Source of the DNA: an uncultured Aquimarina sp.
GTDB taxonomy: Bacteria; Bacteroidota; Bacteroidia; Flavobacteriales; Flavobacteriaceae
Direction: 5' to 3'
Length of the DNA stretch: 64,000 nucleotides
Assembly (NCBI GenBank): GCA_947497175.1
Contig: CANMFM010000011.1
Location: forward strand, 62,001-126,000
Both the position numbers and the translations under genes were made by a program. Shown here piece after piece: positions 38,334 through 47,617 of the stretch (position 1 is the first letter of the stretch; each line of letters opens with the position of its first letter). Under the pieces are notes generated by a model. It saw only the letters and a program-made list of their open reading frames with translations. It was not told where the DNA came from and ran no database searches.

Positions 38334-39377
38334 ATGACGATACGAGTACTTTTATTTATTGCATTATTCTATAGTATAGAATCAAACGCTCAATACAATA
38401 GTTCGGTAACCACTCTAGATCCCAACACCATTAACGAATGGCTATTGAAAAATAATGTTCCCGCTATTGCTATTGCCACTATTGAAAACGGAAAATTAAA
38501 TCATCTACTTTCATACGGAAATACTCAAGGTGGATTACCTGCTAAATCGAATACCATATTTGATGTCGCTTCACTTACAAAAACCATAACAACAGTACTA
38601 ACCCTTAAATTAGTTGGTAATGGTTCTTGGGATTTGGATGAACCTCTATTTAATTACTGGATAGATCCAGATGTGAAAAATGATTCGCTTTATAAAAAGA
38701 TTACAACACGGCATGTTTTAAGCCATAGGACAGGTTTTGCTAACTGGAGATGGATGCACCAAACTAAAAAATTAACTTTTGAGTTCGAACCCGGTTCTAA
38801 ATTTCAATACTCTGGAGAAGGTTTTGAGTATTTGAGAAAAGCTTTAGAGAATAGGTTTGATACACCCTTTGAAGAACTTGCAGATTCTTTGATTTTCAAG
38901 CCAAACAAAATGAACGACAGTTATCTAGTTTGGAATAAAAACATAGATAGCGTTAGGTTCGCAGGTACTCACGACAAATCCGGAAAAGCCTATGATTATG
39001 TTAAATCTTTTAAAACAAATGCAGCCGATAATTTATTGACTACAATCGAGGACTTTGGAAATCTTGGAGTAACTATCATTAATCAACAGTACCTTGACCA
39101 AAATGTATATGATGAAATGATAAGTCAACAATCCATAGTTCGTGAAGGAATAAATTTTGGATTGGGTTGGATTGTTTTCAATAACTTACCTAATGATGAG
39201 TATGCGTTGTTTAATGCGGGAAGTGATGTAGGTGTAAATGCCTTGATAGTTCTCTTACCTAAATCCAAAAGAGGACTGATAGTGTTTACAAATGGAGATA
39301 ATGGAAGAGCACTTGCTATGAAAGCTATTGGAGAAACTTTAGGAGAAGCCGGAAAGGAAATCCTGGGTAGATTCTAA
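38334..39377 (+). CDS. Serine hydrolase of the beta-lactamase / penicillin-binding family
   Basis: An exported class C beta-lactamase-like serine hydrolase of 347 residues with a signal peptide ending ESNAQ. The catalytic SxxK is S-L-T-K in DVASLTKTITT (about 80-90); the second motif is Y-S-G in FQYSGEGFEYL, in place of the usual Y-x-N; the third motif region FNAGSDVGVN lacks a clear KTG/HTG. Such proteins are more often esterases or peptidases than true beta-lactamases. It stands alone between island repeats. Confidence 0.85.
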   Translation: MTIRVLLFIALFYSIESNAQYNSSVTTLDPNTINEWLLKNNVPAIAIATIENGKLNHLLSYGNTQGGLPAKSNTIFDVASLTKTITTVLTLKLVGNGSWDLDEPLFNYWIDPDVKNDSLYKKITTRHVLSHRTGFANWRWMHQTKKLTFEFEPGSKFQYSGEGFEYLRKALENRFDTPFEELADSLIFKPNKMNDSYLVWNKNIDSVRFAGTHDKSGKAYDYVKSFKTNAADNLLTTIEDFGNLGVTIINQQYLDQNVYDEMISQQSIVREGINFGLGWIVFNNLPNDEYALFNAGSDVGVNALIVLLPKSKRGLIVFTNGDNGRALAMKAIGETLGEAGKEILGRF

Positions 39378-39562
39378 AACTTTTGCTAACAGTGTAGTTA
39401 AAAAATAAAGGTTTAGTTGAAAACCTAAAGCGTTTTACGATGAATTAAGTGTATTGGATTTTTGATAATACTAAATAAAAATCCGCTATTTTTCATAAAC
39501 AATACCATGAACCTAATTTATCAAATTCTCGGATAAAACAGGGTTGGACAAAATTTACCAAA

Positions 39563-39588
39563 CCGAGGCAATATTGTCTCGGTTTTTT
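39563..39588 (+). terminator. Island terminator module, copy C
   Basis: CCGAGGCAATATTGTCTCGG plus TTTTTT, preceded by AAATTTACCAAA as in copy B (GATTTACCAAG). It ends the serine hydrolase unit. Confidence 0.8.
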
Positions 39589-39651
39589 GGGTAATAAACT
39601 TGATTGTATTTATAGATGCTAGCCGTCCGTTATCTGAAAAGATCATAGCTT

Positions 39652-39963
39652 TTAAGCTATAGGTGCACTGTTAATTTTACTTAAATCTTCGAAAATATCA
39701 AAAATATGGTCAGTAACATCAGTTATCCCAATAGCATTTAGCCTTTTAATATGCATTTCTCTATACCTTTTTAAGTAGTTGATATTTTTGAACAAGTATG
39801 TTGAACCAAAATGATTAGTTCCTTCTTCGTAAGTCCATATCTTCCAAATAATACCTTCCTCTTTGCTAATACTTTCCGCTAATTGCTTATTTCCTTCCAT
39901 AAATTCTTGCGTAACCGGGCCATCATATTTTAGATGTAAATCCCAAATTTTTTGTATACTCAT
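39652..39963 (-). CDS. YdhR-like dimeric alpha/beta-barrel protein
   Basis: A cytoplasmic protein of 103 residues that follows the YdhR family along its whole length (HLKYDGPVTQEFMEGNKQLA, GIIWKIWTYEEGTNHFGSTY, IFDIFEDLSKINSAPIA). YdhR has a ferredoxin-like fold and has been called a putative monooxygenase, without proven activity. It is 16 bp after a membrane-protein gene on the same strand, and divergent from an HxlR regulator that probably controls both. Confidence 0.85.
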   Translation of the reverse strand: MSIQKIWDLHLKYDGPVTQEFMEGNKQLAESISKEEGIIWKIWTYEEGTNHFGSTYLFKNINYLKRYREMHIKRLNAIGITDVTDHIFDIFEDLSKINSAPIA

Positions 39964-39979
39964 ATCATTATTATTTTAA

Positions 39980-40357
39980 TTATTGATTTCGTTTTAGATT
40001 TATAAAACATAAAATAGTAAGTATAGTAAAGAATGCAGGGTCAGACCAGCCTAATCCATAAAAAATACCCTTATAGATAGCAAAAAGTGTTATAATAACT
40101 CCTAATATATTAGTACATAAGAAAGCGGTTAATATTTTCTTTGCATAAATACTTTTTTCCTTCACATCTCTAAATAAAAGACTAGTGATTGCAATTCCTC
40201 CTAAAAAAATAGTAGTATGTTGTGATAGAAAAACTGAATATTTATCATTTAACTCAAGCCCATAATTTGGCCATAGCAGATTAGGAATAAAAAATAAACC
40301 TAATCCAAAAAGGGCATAAATCACCCCATGTATTGTTAAAAATGTTTTAGTACTCAT
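39980..40357 (-). CDS. Four-helix integral membrane protein
   Basis: A protein of 125 residues with four hydrophobic segments (FLTIHGVIYALFGLGLFFIP, TIFLGGIAITSLLF, ILTAFLCTNILGVIITLFAI, AFFTILTILCFINL). No named family is recognised with certainty. The start MSTKTFL at 40357 is preferred over the ATG at 40363. First gene of the leftward pair with the YdhR-like gene. Confidence 0.7.
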   Translation of the reverse strand: MSTKTFLTIHGVIYALFGLGLFFIPNLLWPNYGLELNDKYSVFLSQHTTIFLGGIAITSLLFRDVKEKSIYAKKILTAFLCTNILGVIITLFAIYKGIFYGLGWSDPAFFTILTILCFINLKRNQ

Positions 40358-40430
40358 ATCCATATCTTTTTTGATTTACGCTACAAATTTATATTTAATA
40401 GTTTATTTTTGATACTTATTTACAAAAAGA

Positions 40431-40456
40431 TACTAGTTTCTAATACGAAACTATAT
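40431..40456. promoter_or_regulatory. Candidate HxlR operator in the divergent region
   Basis: TAGTTTC (434-440) and GAAACTA (447-453) form a 7-bp inverted repeat around TAATAC, and GATACT occurs twice just upstream (around 40411 and 40430). Symmetry and position between divergent genes suggest a repressor site. The minus-strand -7 box TAAATTTG lies at 40384-40391. Confidence 0.4.
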
Positions 40457-40468
40457 GATTATTTAACA

Positions 40469-40828
40469 ATGAAAATGAAAGAAGAACAAAAGCTATCAAA
40501 AGAATGTATTGGACAGTTACTAGCTATTAGAGACACAATGGAATTGTTATCTGGGAAATGGAAAATACAAATTATAGGTACATTACTTCGTGGTGGAACT
40601 ATGCGATTTATGGAATTAAAGAGAAGTTTAAATGGGATTGCACCAAAAAAACTATCTAATGATTTACAAGAACTTGAATTAAATAAACTAATTACTCGCA
40701 AGGTCAAGGAAACTAAGCCCATTACTGTAGAATATTCTTTGACAGAACATGGAAAAACTTTAGACAACCTAATCGGTGAGATCATATATTGGGGGCAAAA
40801 TCATAGAACTGAAATTATTCGAAAATAA
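40469..40828 (+). CDS. HxlR-family winged-helix regulator
   Basis: A DNA-binding regulator of 119 residues with the HxlR core (MELLSGKWKIQIIGTLLRGG, RFMELKRSLNGIAPKKLSND, YSLTEHGKTLDNLIGEI). The start at 40469 (MKMKEEQ) is chosen because the 20 residues before it do not fit the family. HxlR proteins often sense redox or electrophiles and control a divergent gene, here the membrane/YdhR-like pair. No N-terminal redox Cys is seen, but one Cys lies near the start (SKECIGQ). Confidence 0.88.
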   Translation: MKMKEEQKLSKECIGQLLAIRDTMELLSGKWKIQIIGTLLRGGTMRFMELKRSLNGIAPKKLSNDLQELELNKLITRKVKETKPITVEYSLTEHGKTLDNLIGEIIYWGQNHRTEIIRK

Positions 40829-40990
40829 GCGTTATACTTACTCTTTTTTTAAGTTCTTTTTGAAAGTTAACATATGTTTTTTCAAAATGATATTAACAAG
40901 CGATTAGTATGGCTTGATGCTCTTTTACCTACTCTAGATCTTCGAAACATTCTGTTATACAGTTTGAACCGTGAATGTATAGGGGCAAAC

Positions 40991-41216
40991 CAAGCACAAA
41001 ACCTGTAATTTCATAGTTGGTCTATATTTGCAGCAGTGTGTGTAATAGGATTGGCGTTAGTTAATCCCTCAACGATCGCAAATGATACAAGATTTACCAA
41101 GCCGAGGCAATATTGTCTCGGTTTTTTGTTAGATATTATTACTTTTATAATTAAGAAATAAAAGCAATTGCTCTTAATTCTATGGTTATTTACATATCGA
41201 AAACATAAAATTGATA
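40991..41216 (+). repeat. Intergenic module, copy B (diverged match to 36179-36404)
   Basis: This stretch repeats the order of blocks in copy A up to the start codon of the next gene, including CGTTAGTTAATCCCTC, the hairpin at 41102-41127 and AGCAATTGCT. About 20-60 bp upstream the text AGATCTTCG and GTTTGAACC recalls the anticodon and T arms of the tRNA-Arg at 36103, which may be chance. Confidence 0.75.
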
Positions 41217-41624
41217 ATGAAAATTGAAATTTCAGAAACAAGAAATATTGACAAGGAACAAATAATTGAACTATATAAGGCAAACAAATGGAGCTCGGCT
41301 AATAAACCCGTTGAATTGTATAGTGCTCTAATGGATTCTCATTCGTTGGTTTCTGCCTGGATTGGAAACGAATTGGTTGGGATTGGAAACGCAATTTCTG
41401 ACGGACACTTGGTAGTTTACTATCCGCATTTATTAATTCACCCAAATCACCAAGGAAAAGGAATCGGACAAATGATTGTGGCTAAAATGAAGAAAAAGTA
41501 TAAAAAATTTCATATGCAGATGTTAACTGCTGATGGAAAGGCTATTGAGTTCTACCAAAAAGTTGGCTTTGAAAGAGCTGGTGAAACAGAACCCATGTGG
41601 ATTTTTAAAGGGAATGAACATTAA
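41217..41624 (+). CDS. GNAT-family N-acetyltransferase
   Basis: An acetyl-CoA-dependent acetyltransferase of 135 residues. The CoA-binding motif A reads LIHPNHQGKGIGQMIVAKM (Q/R-x-x-G-x-G/A as QGKGIG), followed by AIEFYQKVGFERAG (motif B). The start ATG at 41217 is preferred over TTG at 41211. The substrate is unknown. It may share a transcript with the ABM gene 9 bp downstream. Confidence 0.88.
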   Translation: MKIEISETRNIDKEQIIELYKANKWSSANKPVELYSALMDSHSLVSAWIGNELVGIGNAISDGHLVVYYPHLLIHPNHQGKGIGQMIVAKMKKKYKKFHMQMLTADGKAIEFYQKVGFERAGETEPMWIFKGNEH

Positions 41625-41633
41625 ACTAATGAT

Positions 41634-41936
41634 ATGATAGCAAGAATATGGCACGGAAAGACCAAAGCTGAACATTTTGAAGAGTATACCGAATTTATGA
41701 AATCCAAGGCTATTCCCGATTATAAAAAGACCGAAGGTTTTGTAAAGCTTACATTTCTAAGGCGTATTGAAGGAGATATTGCTCATTTCAATTTGATAAC
41801 CTTCTGGGAAAACTTAGAAGTCATTAAAAATTTTGCTGGAGAGGATTATGAAATTGCTAAATACTATGATAGGGATAAAGATTATTTGCTTGAATTTGAG
41901 GAAAAAGTAACTCATTATGATGTATTTGCACACTAA
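41634..41936 (+). CDS. ABM-type (antibiotic biosynthesis monooxygenase-like) protein
   Basis: A protein of 100 residues with the ferredoxin-like ABM pattern (MIARIWHGKTKAEHFEEYTE, FVKLTFLRRIEGDIAHFNLI, FWENLEVIKNFAGED). Family members are cofactor-free monooxygenases, haem-degrading enzymes or dimeric barrels of unknown role; the residues here do not tell which. Probably an operon with the GNAT gene. Confidence 0.78.
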   Translation: MIARIWHGKTKAEHFEEYTEFMKSKAIPDYKKTEGFVKLTFLRRIEGDIAHFNLITFWENLEVIKNFAGEDYEIAKYYDRDKDYLLEFEEKVTHYDVFAH

Positions 41937-42423
41937 AAACGACTTACACGCTACACTGTTTAGCAAATCATAGCTGTTTCAATAAGCTTAGGCTTGTTGT
42001 ACAAAACGTTCTTGATTTAATTAATTCTCGGTTAAAACGCGGTGAAACAAAAATTACCAGAACTCTTACATAAAAGGCGATAAATATTTATTTAATTAGT
42101 TTAAATCCATGCTAATTAGGTGTTTATTATTTTTTATTCACTGTCAGGGCGATTTTATTTTATTTCAGTCGTTATTGTAATCTGCTTTTTTAAAAAACCT
42201 GACTAATTCAAACTTTACTTCTACTCCTTTATCTTGAACTTTTTTATCATTTTTTGATAAAATATTCTTTATAGCACGAATCAATATCCCGTAATTAGTA
42301 AATTCCAAATACTCTTAATAAGGTTGAATACACTGCAAAGAATCGTTTAGATAAAACCTAATGAGTGATTTAAAGTTTTGTTAAAACAAGAAATCCTATT
42401 TTATTATTTCTGAAATTGCGCTG
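41937..42423. other. Gene-free interval with a degenerate island repeat
   Basis: No credible ORF. The text TTAATTCTCGGTTAAAACG around 42025 resembles AAATTCTCGGATAAAACAG before copy C at about 39523, so this is a further decayed copy of the island module. A 7-bp inverted repeat TTTTATC-GATAAAA lies near 42243-42263. The promoter of the next operon is not obvious. Confidence 0.45.
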
Positions 42424-42726
42424 ATGCATCGACGTGTATTCACACATATCATTACGCTATTATGCATAGCTGCATTCCTGGTTCCGAGAGTAGCCAACCT
42501 GCATGCTTTAAGTCATTTGTCAGATGACGGTGCTGTTTCTTGTGAGCTTTGTGATATTATAGTTGATACTCCTCAGTTTGATCTCATCAATGATACTAAT
42601 TCTTATTTAGAAAGTGAACAACAAAGTATACCAAGTTCATTTGTTATAGTACTCCAATACAATACTCCACAAGAAAAGATCGTTTCTCCAACTTGTATTT
42701 ATAATAAGCCTCCCCCTTTTGTGTAA
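42424..42726 (+). CDS. Small exported His/Cys protein of a TonB receptor operon
   Basis: A protein of 100 residues with an N-terminal hydrophobic signal (FTHIITLLCIAAFLVPRVA) and just after it NLHALSHLSDDGAVSCELCD, with His, His and CxxC. This resembles DUF2946-type small exported proteins that accompany metal-related TonB receptors; the family match is by motif only. It could bind a metal or act as a partner of the receptor downstream. It heads the rightward cluster. Confidence 0.6.
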   Translation: MHRRVFTHIITLLCIAAFLVPRVANLHALSHLSDDGAVSCELCDIIVDTPQFDLINDTNSYLESEQQSIPSSFVIVLQYNTPQEKIVSPTCIYNKPPPFV

Positions 42727-42954
42727 AGGAGACACCAATTGGTTCTAAAGTTTTTTGAATGATGCGAGTTTTTTATTTGCACCAAAGATTTTGTGTATTC
42801 TTATTTGTTATTCTAGCTTTAGCATAACAAATGTTACATCACTTATACAAGCATACTGGGCATTCACCTTTAGTACTCCTCTCTTTATAGTCAAACTATT
42901 CTCGGTTTTTACCGAATTTACAAACACAAATCGTCAAACTTTTACATCATAAAT

Positions 42955-43650
42955 ATGCTTAAAGCAATAAATCTTACCAAAACATATGGTAAGCACTCAG
43001 CACTAAGTGAGTTGAATTTATCTGTTGACAAAGGAGAAATTTTTTGTTTACTAGGTCAAAATGGTGCCGGAAAAACAACTACGATCAATCTATTTTTAGG
43101 TCTAATCGAGCCCACTAGTGGCAAGGCAATGATCAACGGAGTTACAGTTAGGACCAATAGTAATAAAACCACCAACATGATTGCCTATATACCCGAGGTT
43201 GTTCAACTGTATAGCAATCTTTCGGGTGTCGAAAACCTGAACTTCTTTAGCAGGTTAGCCGGGTTTAAATATACAAACATTGAGTTGTCTGAATTTTTAT
43301 CAAAAGCCGGGCTTCAGGAAACCGCTCATCAAAATAAGTTGTCCACATATTCAAAAGGGATGCGGCAAAAAGTTGGTATTGCCATCGCACTCTCTAAAAA
43401 TGCGGATTATATTTTTATGGATGAGCCTATTTCTGGTTTAGACCCTAAAGCAACATTAGAGTTCACTAAAACATGTAAAGAACTCAGCAATGATGGTAAA
43501 GCCATTTTTATGGCTACCCACGACATCTTTAATGCGGTAAATGTAGGGACTAAAATTGGTATTATGAAAGAAGGTCAATTAGTTCATACATCAAACACAG
43601 ATACTATCAATGCAACCGAATTACAAGATTTATACTTGAAAACCATCTAA
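42955..43650 (+). CDS. ABC transporter ATP-binding protein (ABC-2 type, DUF3526 system)
   Basis: A cytoplasmic ATPase of 231 residues. Walker A is LLGQNGAGKTTTINLF (about 33-48), the signature is TYSKGMRQKVGIAIAL and Walker B YIFMDEPISGLDPKA. The switch His is in MATHDIF. It resembles ATPases of NosF/Gld-type ABC-2 exporters. Its membrane partners are two DUF3526 permeases 2.5 kb downstream, beyond the TonB receptor gene, so the operon intermixes both systems. Confidence 0.88.
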   Translation: MLKAINLTKTYGKHSALSELNLSVDKGEIFCLLGQNGAGKTTTINLFLGLIEPTSGKAMINGVTVRTNSNKTTNMIAYIPEVVQLYSNLSGVENLNFFSRLAGFKYTNIELSEFLSKAGLQETAHQNKLSTYSKGMRQKVGIAIALSKNADYIFMDEPISGLDPKATLEFTKTCKELSNDGKAIFMATHDIFNAVNVGTKIGIMKEGQLVHTSNTDTINATELQDLYLKTI

Positions 43651-43665
43651 ACGTTAATCAAATCA

Positions 43666-46161
43666 ATGAATACAATGAAACTTTTTAAATTTTCATCTAC
43701 ACTTTTATTTCTATTATTTAGTTGTGCAACTTTTGCACAAGTACAGGTAACAGGCACTATTGTCGACACTCAGAATATTTCAGTTGTGGGAGCTTCAATT
43801 TTGTTAAAAGACAAAGCCAACACTTTTGGAAAACTTACAGATAGCTCATGACAATTTGAAATAAATGCTCCATCGGGAACGTATACTATAGAAGTACGTT
43901 ATTTAGGTTTTCAGCCGTATAAGAATGTTATAGAAATTGGAAATGGCACTACATATGATATAGGAACTATTCAATTAGAAGAAGGTACTGAACAGCTTCA
44001 AAGCGTTGAAATTGTAGGTCGCCCTAGAACAGATTACAATAGTGATTACTCTTTTTCGTCTACGAAAATTGCAATTAAGAATAAAGAGCTCCCTCAGGCA
44101 GTTTCTACAATCACAAAAGAATTAATTAATGATCGCCAGGCATTTCAGATAGCAGATGCTATAAAAACTGCTAGTAGTGTTACACATACGGGATTCTACA
44201 ACCATTTTAACATTCGAGGTATCATACAAGCCGAAGATGGTCAGCTTGTTAATGGTATGAGAACTCGTCAATATTATTTTCTACAACCCATTACATCTCA
44301 TATAGAAAGAGCAGAAGTTATTAAAGGGCCATCTTCAGTAACTTTTTCTAGTGTTGATCCTGGTGGATCTGTTAATTTAGTCACTAAAAAACCTTTAAAA
44401 GAAAAAAGAAATGAGGTAAGTGCCACCGTCGGAAGTTTCGGAACTTTACGAGCAACTGCAGATTTTACAGGACCTTTAAATGATTCAGAAACTTTATTAT
44501 ACCGTTTTAATACGGCTATTCAAGAAGCTAGATCTTTTCGAGATTTGGTAGAAAATAATCAATTTTTAATCGCACCTTCCATCACTTTTTTACCTAATAG
44601 TACTACTGCTCTTAATGTAGAAATGATATATAGTAATGGAGTAGGAAATCTTGATCGTGGTCAACCGCTTTTTGGAGCTATCAATGGTCAATTTGATATT
44701 AATAGTACAGATATTACTACTAATGTGGCTGCTTCCAATGATTTTTACGCTTCAAAAGAGTTTATGGTGATCAGTAATTTTAGTAAGCAGATTACTGATA
44801 ACATAGGATTCAATGCTTCTTATATGAAACAAACCTGGGAAGAAGATCTTGCAGAACACCGTGTTGCAGGTGCTGCTGCTGTGGATATAGATGGTAATGC
44901 TATTCCAACACTTGCTGAACTACGCTATACCGAGAGGCAGCAGTTTTGGATAACAGATAACTATACCACATATATCAATTTTGAAGTTGACAATGAAACG
45001 TTTATCAATACCCTTTTGGTTGGGTATGATGGTAGTAGATGGGAAAGAACTGTTGGTGGAGCTTCTAATGGTGCTCGTCGTTATCGAAGGTTGAATGGTG
45101 CAGCAACGTCCTTCAATGCTGAAGAAGCAGATCAATTCGAAACTATAGAAATAGATGGGGTAACTGCTCCAAGGCCTAATGTTGATCATTTTGATCTTGC
45201 TAATCCTAATAATACAGCAAGAGAAACTTCTGGTTATATTATCTCAGAATTTGCAATTCCGGCAAATCTTACCACTTCAAACGGTATTTATATTCAAAAC
45301 CAATTTAAAATAGGTAAACTTTCTGCTCTTTTTAACCTTCGTTATGACTGGTATGAAGATATATTCGATTACGAATCAAATAATGAACAATCATTTAAAA
45401 ATGAGGCTTTTATACCAAGAATCGGGTTGACTTATGAGGCTACAGATGCAATTAGTATATATGCTTCTTATGTAGAAGGGTTTCAGCCACAGTCTAACAC
45501 AGTTACACTTTCACCGGCTACTGAAGATTTTTTCTGGGCCGGTTCGCCTGCCAGTTTTGACCCTTTAGAAAGTAATAATATAGAATTTGGTGGTAAAGGA
45601 GAATTTTTAGGTGGAAAATTAACAATGAATGCTGCTGTATATCAGATAACGCAAAAGAATCTATTACAGCAAGATCCAAATGACGAATCTTTATTAATAG
45701 AACGAGGGGAGCAACGTAGCCGAGGTTTTGAATGGGATCTTACAGGGTATGTATTGCCTAATCTTCAACTTAGTGCTTCATACGCCTTTATCGATGCCGA
45801 AATTATTGAAGATGATGATCCTACTTTAATTGGTGAACGTATCGGAGGAGCACCAGAACATAGTGCCAATTTTTGGGGGCGATATGATTTTATGAGTGGA
45901 GCCCTAAAAAATATTGGAATAGGTTTGGGTACGGTGTATCGTGGAGATCGTTTGTCATGGTATGGAGATCGTATTGTATTGCCCTCATATACTGTATTTG
46001 ATGCAGCTGTGTATTATCGCCCGACAGGTATAGATATGCAGATTGCTCTAAAGCTTAATAATGTATTCGATGAAACGTATTGGAATGGAGCATTGAATGC
46101 ATCCAGAGTTTTTCCGGGAGCACCCAGAAATGTATTGCTAACTACAACATATAAATTCTAA
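43666..46161 (+). pseudogene. TonB-dependent siderophore-type receptor interrupted by one TGA
   Basis: Read through, the frame encodes 831 residues: signal peptide (ending CATFAQ), a carboxypeptidase-like regulatory domain (VQVTGTIVDTQNISVVGASI), a plug (FNIRGIIQAEDGQLVNGMRT, GPSSVTFSSVDPGGSVNLVT) and a 22-strand-type barrel ending PRNVLLTTTYKF. Codon 62 (43849-43851) is TGA where the family has Gly (normally D-x-GQFEI); GGA to TGA is a single change. No other stop or frameshift occurs. The receptor belongs to the ferrichrome-like TonB-siderophore group. Nonsense mutation, base-call error or recoding cannot be separated here. Confidence 0.85.
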
Positions 46162-46165
46162 AAAG

Positions 46166-47617
46166 ATGCAATGGGTAACTATTCGATTATTCGCAGTTCA
46201 CTTTTGGCGTAACGCGACAGCACCCAAAAGTTTTTATCTATTATTTTTCATTTTTATACTGTTAACAGCGTATTCAGCTGTTAGCGGTATAAAAAATCAT
46301 ACGACTCAAAATGATATTAGACAAGAACACCAGATTAAGGCAAGACAAAGCTGGGAAGCAAATCCCGATAAACATCCGCACAGAATGGCTCATTTTGGGA
46401 CATTTGCGTTTCGAATACACCCCACTTTGGGGATCTTTGATTATGGATTAGAAAGTTTTACAGGAAATATGGTTTTTTTAGAAGCACATCGACAAAATAG
46501 TGTTAATTTTTCTGAAGCTACATTTTCTACAGGCATGCTACGATTTGGTGAATTAAGTTTGGCATTATTACTACAAATTGTATTGCCACTAATACTATTT
46601 TTTATAGGTTTTTCTAGTGTTGCAGGTGATAAACAGAATGGAACTTTAAAAATACTTTTATCCCAAGGTGCTACATGGAAAGAAATATTATTCGGAAAAT
46701 CTATCGGACTTTTTGCAATTTCTCTACTATTTTTTATCCCCATTCTTTTAGTGGTAATTCTTGCCCTTTTACTATTTGAAACTCCTTTGGTAAATGATTT
46801 TAGATGGTTGCGTCTATTGATAATTGGTATGAGTTATTTGATATTCCTTTTTATTGTATCTTCTATTACTGTGGTTATATCGGCGAGTAGTAATATTCCA
46901 AAGAATGCATTATTGCGATTATTGGGAATTTGGTTATTATTAGTGATCCTATTGCCAAAATCTGCTCAAGCGATGGGGAATTACTGGTTTCCTACTCCTA
47001 GTAAATTAGCCTTTCAATCCGCTATCGAAAAAGAAGTAGTCCAAAAAGGTGATAGTCATAATCCTAATGACCCTCATTATAATCACTTAAGAGATTCTGT
47101 ATTAGCAGTTCATAAGGTAAGTAAGATAACTGATCTACCTTTCAACTATTCAGGTTTCGTAATGCGCGAAGGGGAGAAGATAACGGCCGCTTTGTATAGA
47201 AAACATCATTCTAAGTTGGTAAACCTATATAAAAATCAAAATGATCTCACTAGATTTTCATCATTTATCAACCCTTTCACGGCAATAAAAGTAATATCGA
47301 TGACGATGTCTGGTACTGATTTTTCATCGTACATCGATTTTCAGGATAAAACAGATGATTATCGATACCAACTAGCGCAAACCATGAATGAATTGCAAAT
47401 GGAATATATCAGTCCTAAAAAAGAAAGCGGTTCTGAAGGGAAAACCCATGTAGTTGGACATGAGCATTGGTCAGCGTTTCAGGATTTTAAACACGAACCT
47501 ATGGTATTTGCTAATTCCATGAAAGAAGCTTTTCCTGCGGTACTGTCTATTTTGTTTTGGGCGATAGGTACGATAGGATTAGTACTATTCGTTTCAAAAA
47601 GAGTAAAAGCAATATGA
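46166..47617 (+). CDS. ABC transporter permease, DUF3526 type (first)
   Basis: A polytopic membrane protein of 483 residues: one N-terminal membrane segment (SFYLLFFIFILLTAYSAVSG), a large extracytoplasmic part, then helices (LSLALLLQIVLPLILFFIGF, LFAISLLFFIPILLVVILAL) separated by the cytoplasmic GTLKILLSQGATWKEILFGK that should contact the ATPase, and a last helix near the end. A His-rich start of the outer part (NPDKHPHRMAHFG) is notable. It follows the receptor by 4 bp. Confidence 0.82.
   Translation: MQWVTIRLFAVHFWRNATAPKSFYLLFFIFILLTAYSAVSGIKNHTTQNDIRQEHQIKARQSWEANPDKHPHRMAHFGTFAFRIHPTLGIFDYGLESFTGNMVFLEAHRQNSVNFSEATFSTGMLRFGELSLALLLQIVLPLILFFIGFSSVAGDKQNGTLKILLSQGATWKEILFGKSIGLFAISLLFFIPILLVVILALLLFETPLVNDFRWLRLLIIGMSYLIFLFIVSSITVVISASSNIPKNALLRLLGIWLLLVILLPKSAQAMGNYWFPTPSKLAFQSAIEKEVVQKGDSHNPNDPHYNHLRDSVLAVHKVSKITDLPFNYSGFVMREGEKITAALYRKHHSKLVNLYKNQNDLTRFSSFINPFTAIKVISMTMSGTDFSSYIDFQDKTDDYRYQLAQTMNELQMEYISPKKESGSEGKTHVVGHEHWSAFQDFKHEPMVFANSMKEAFPAVLSILFWAIGTIGLVLFVSKRVKAI

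Noticed and set aside
38334..39377. Antibiotic-resistance beta-lactamase
   Set aside because: The second and third motifs differ from true class C enzymes, so a general serine hydrolase is the safer name.
36103..42060. Integron or CRISPR array in the accessory stretch
   Set aside because: No integron integrase, no canonical attC ends, and no short regularly spaced repeats are present; the repeated modules are long, few and diverged.
42755..42952. A 65-codon ORF just before the ABC ATPase gene
   Set aside because: It has low-complexity hydrophobic content, no recognisable signal, and runs through what should be an untranslated leader; adjacency to the next start looks like chance.
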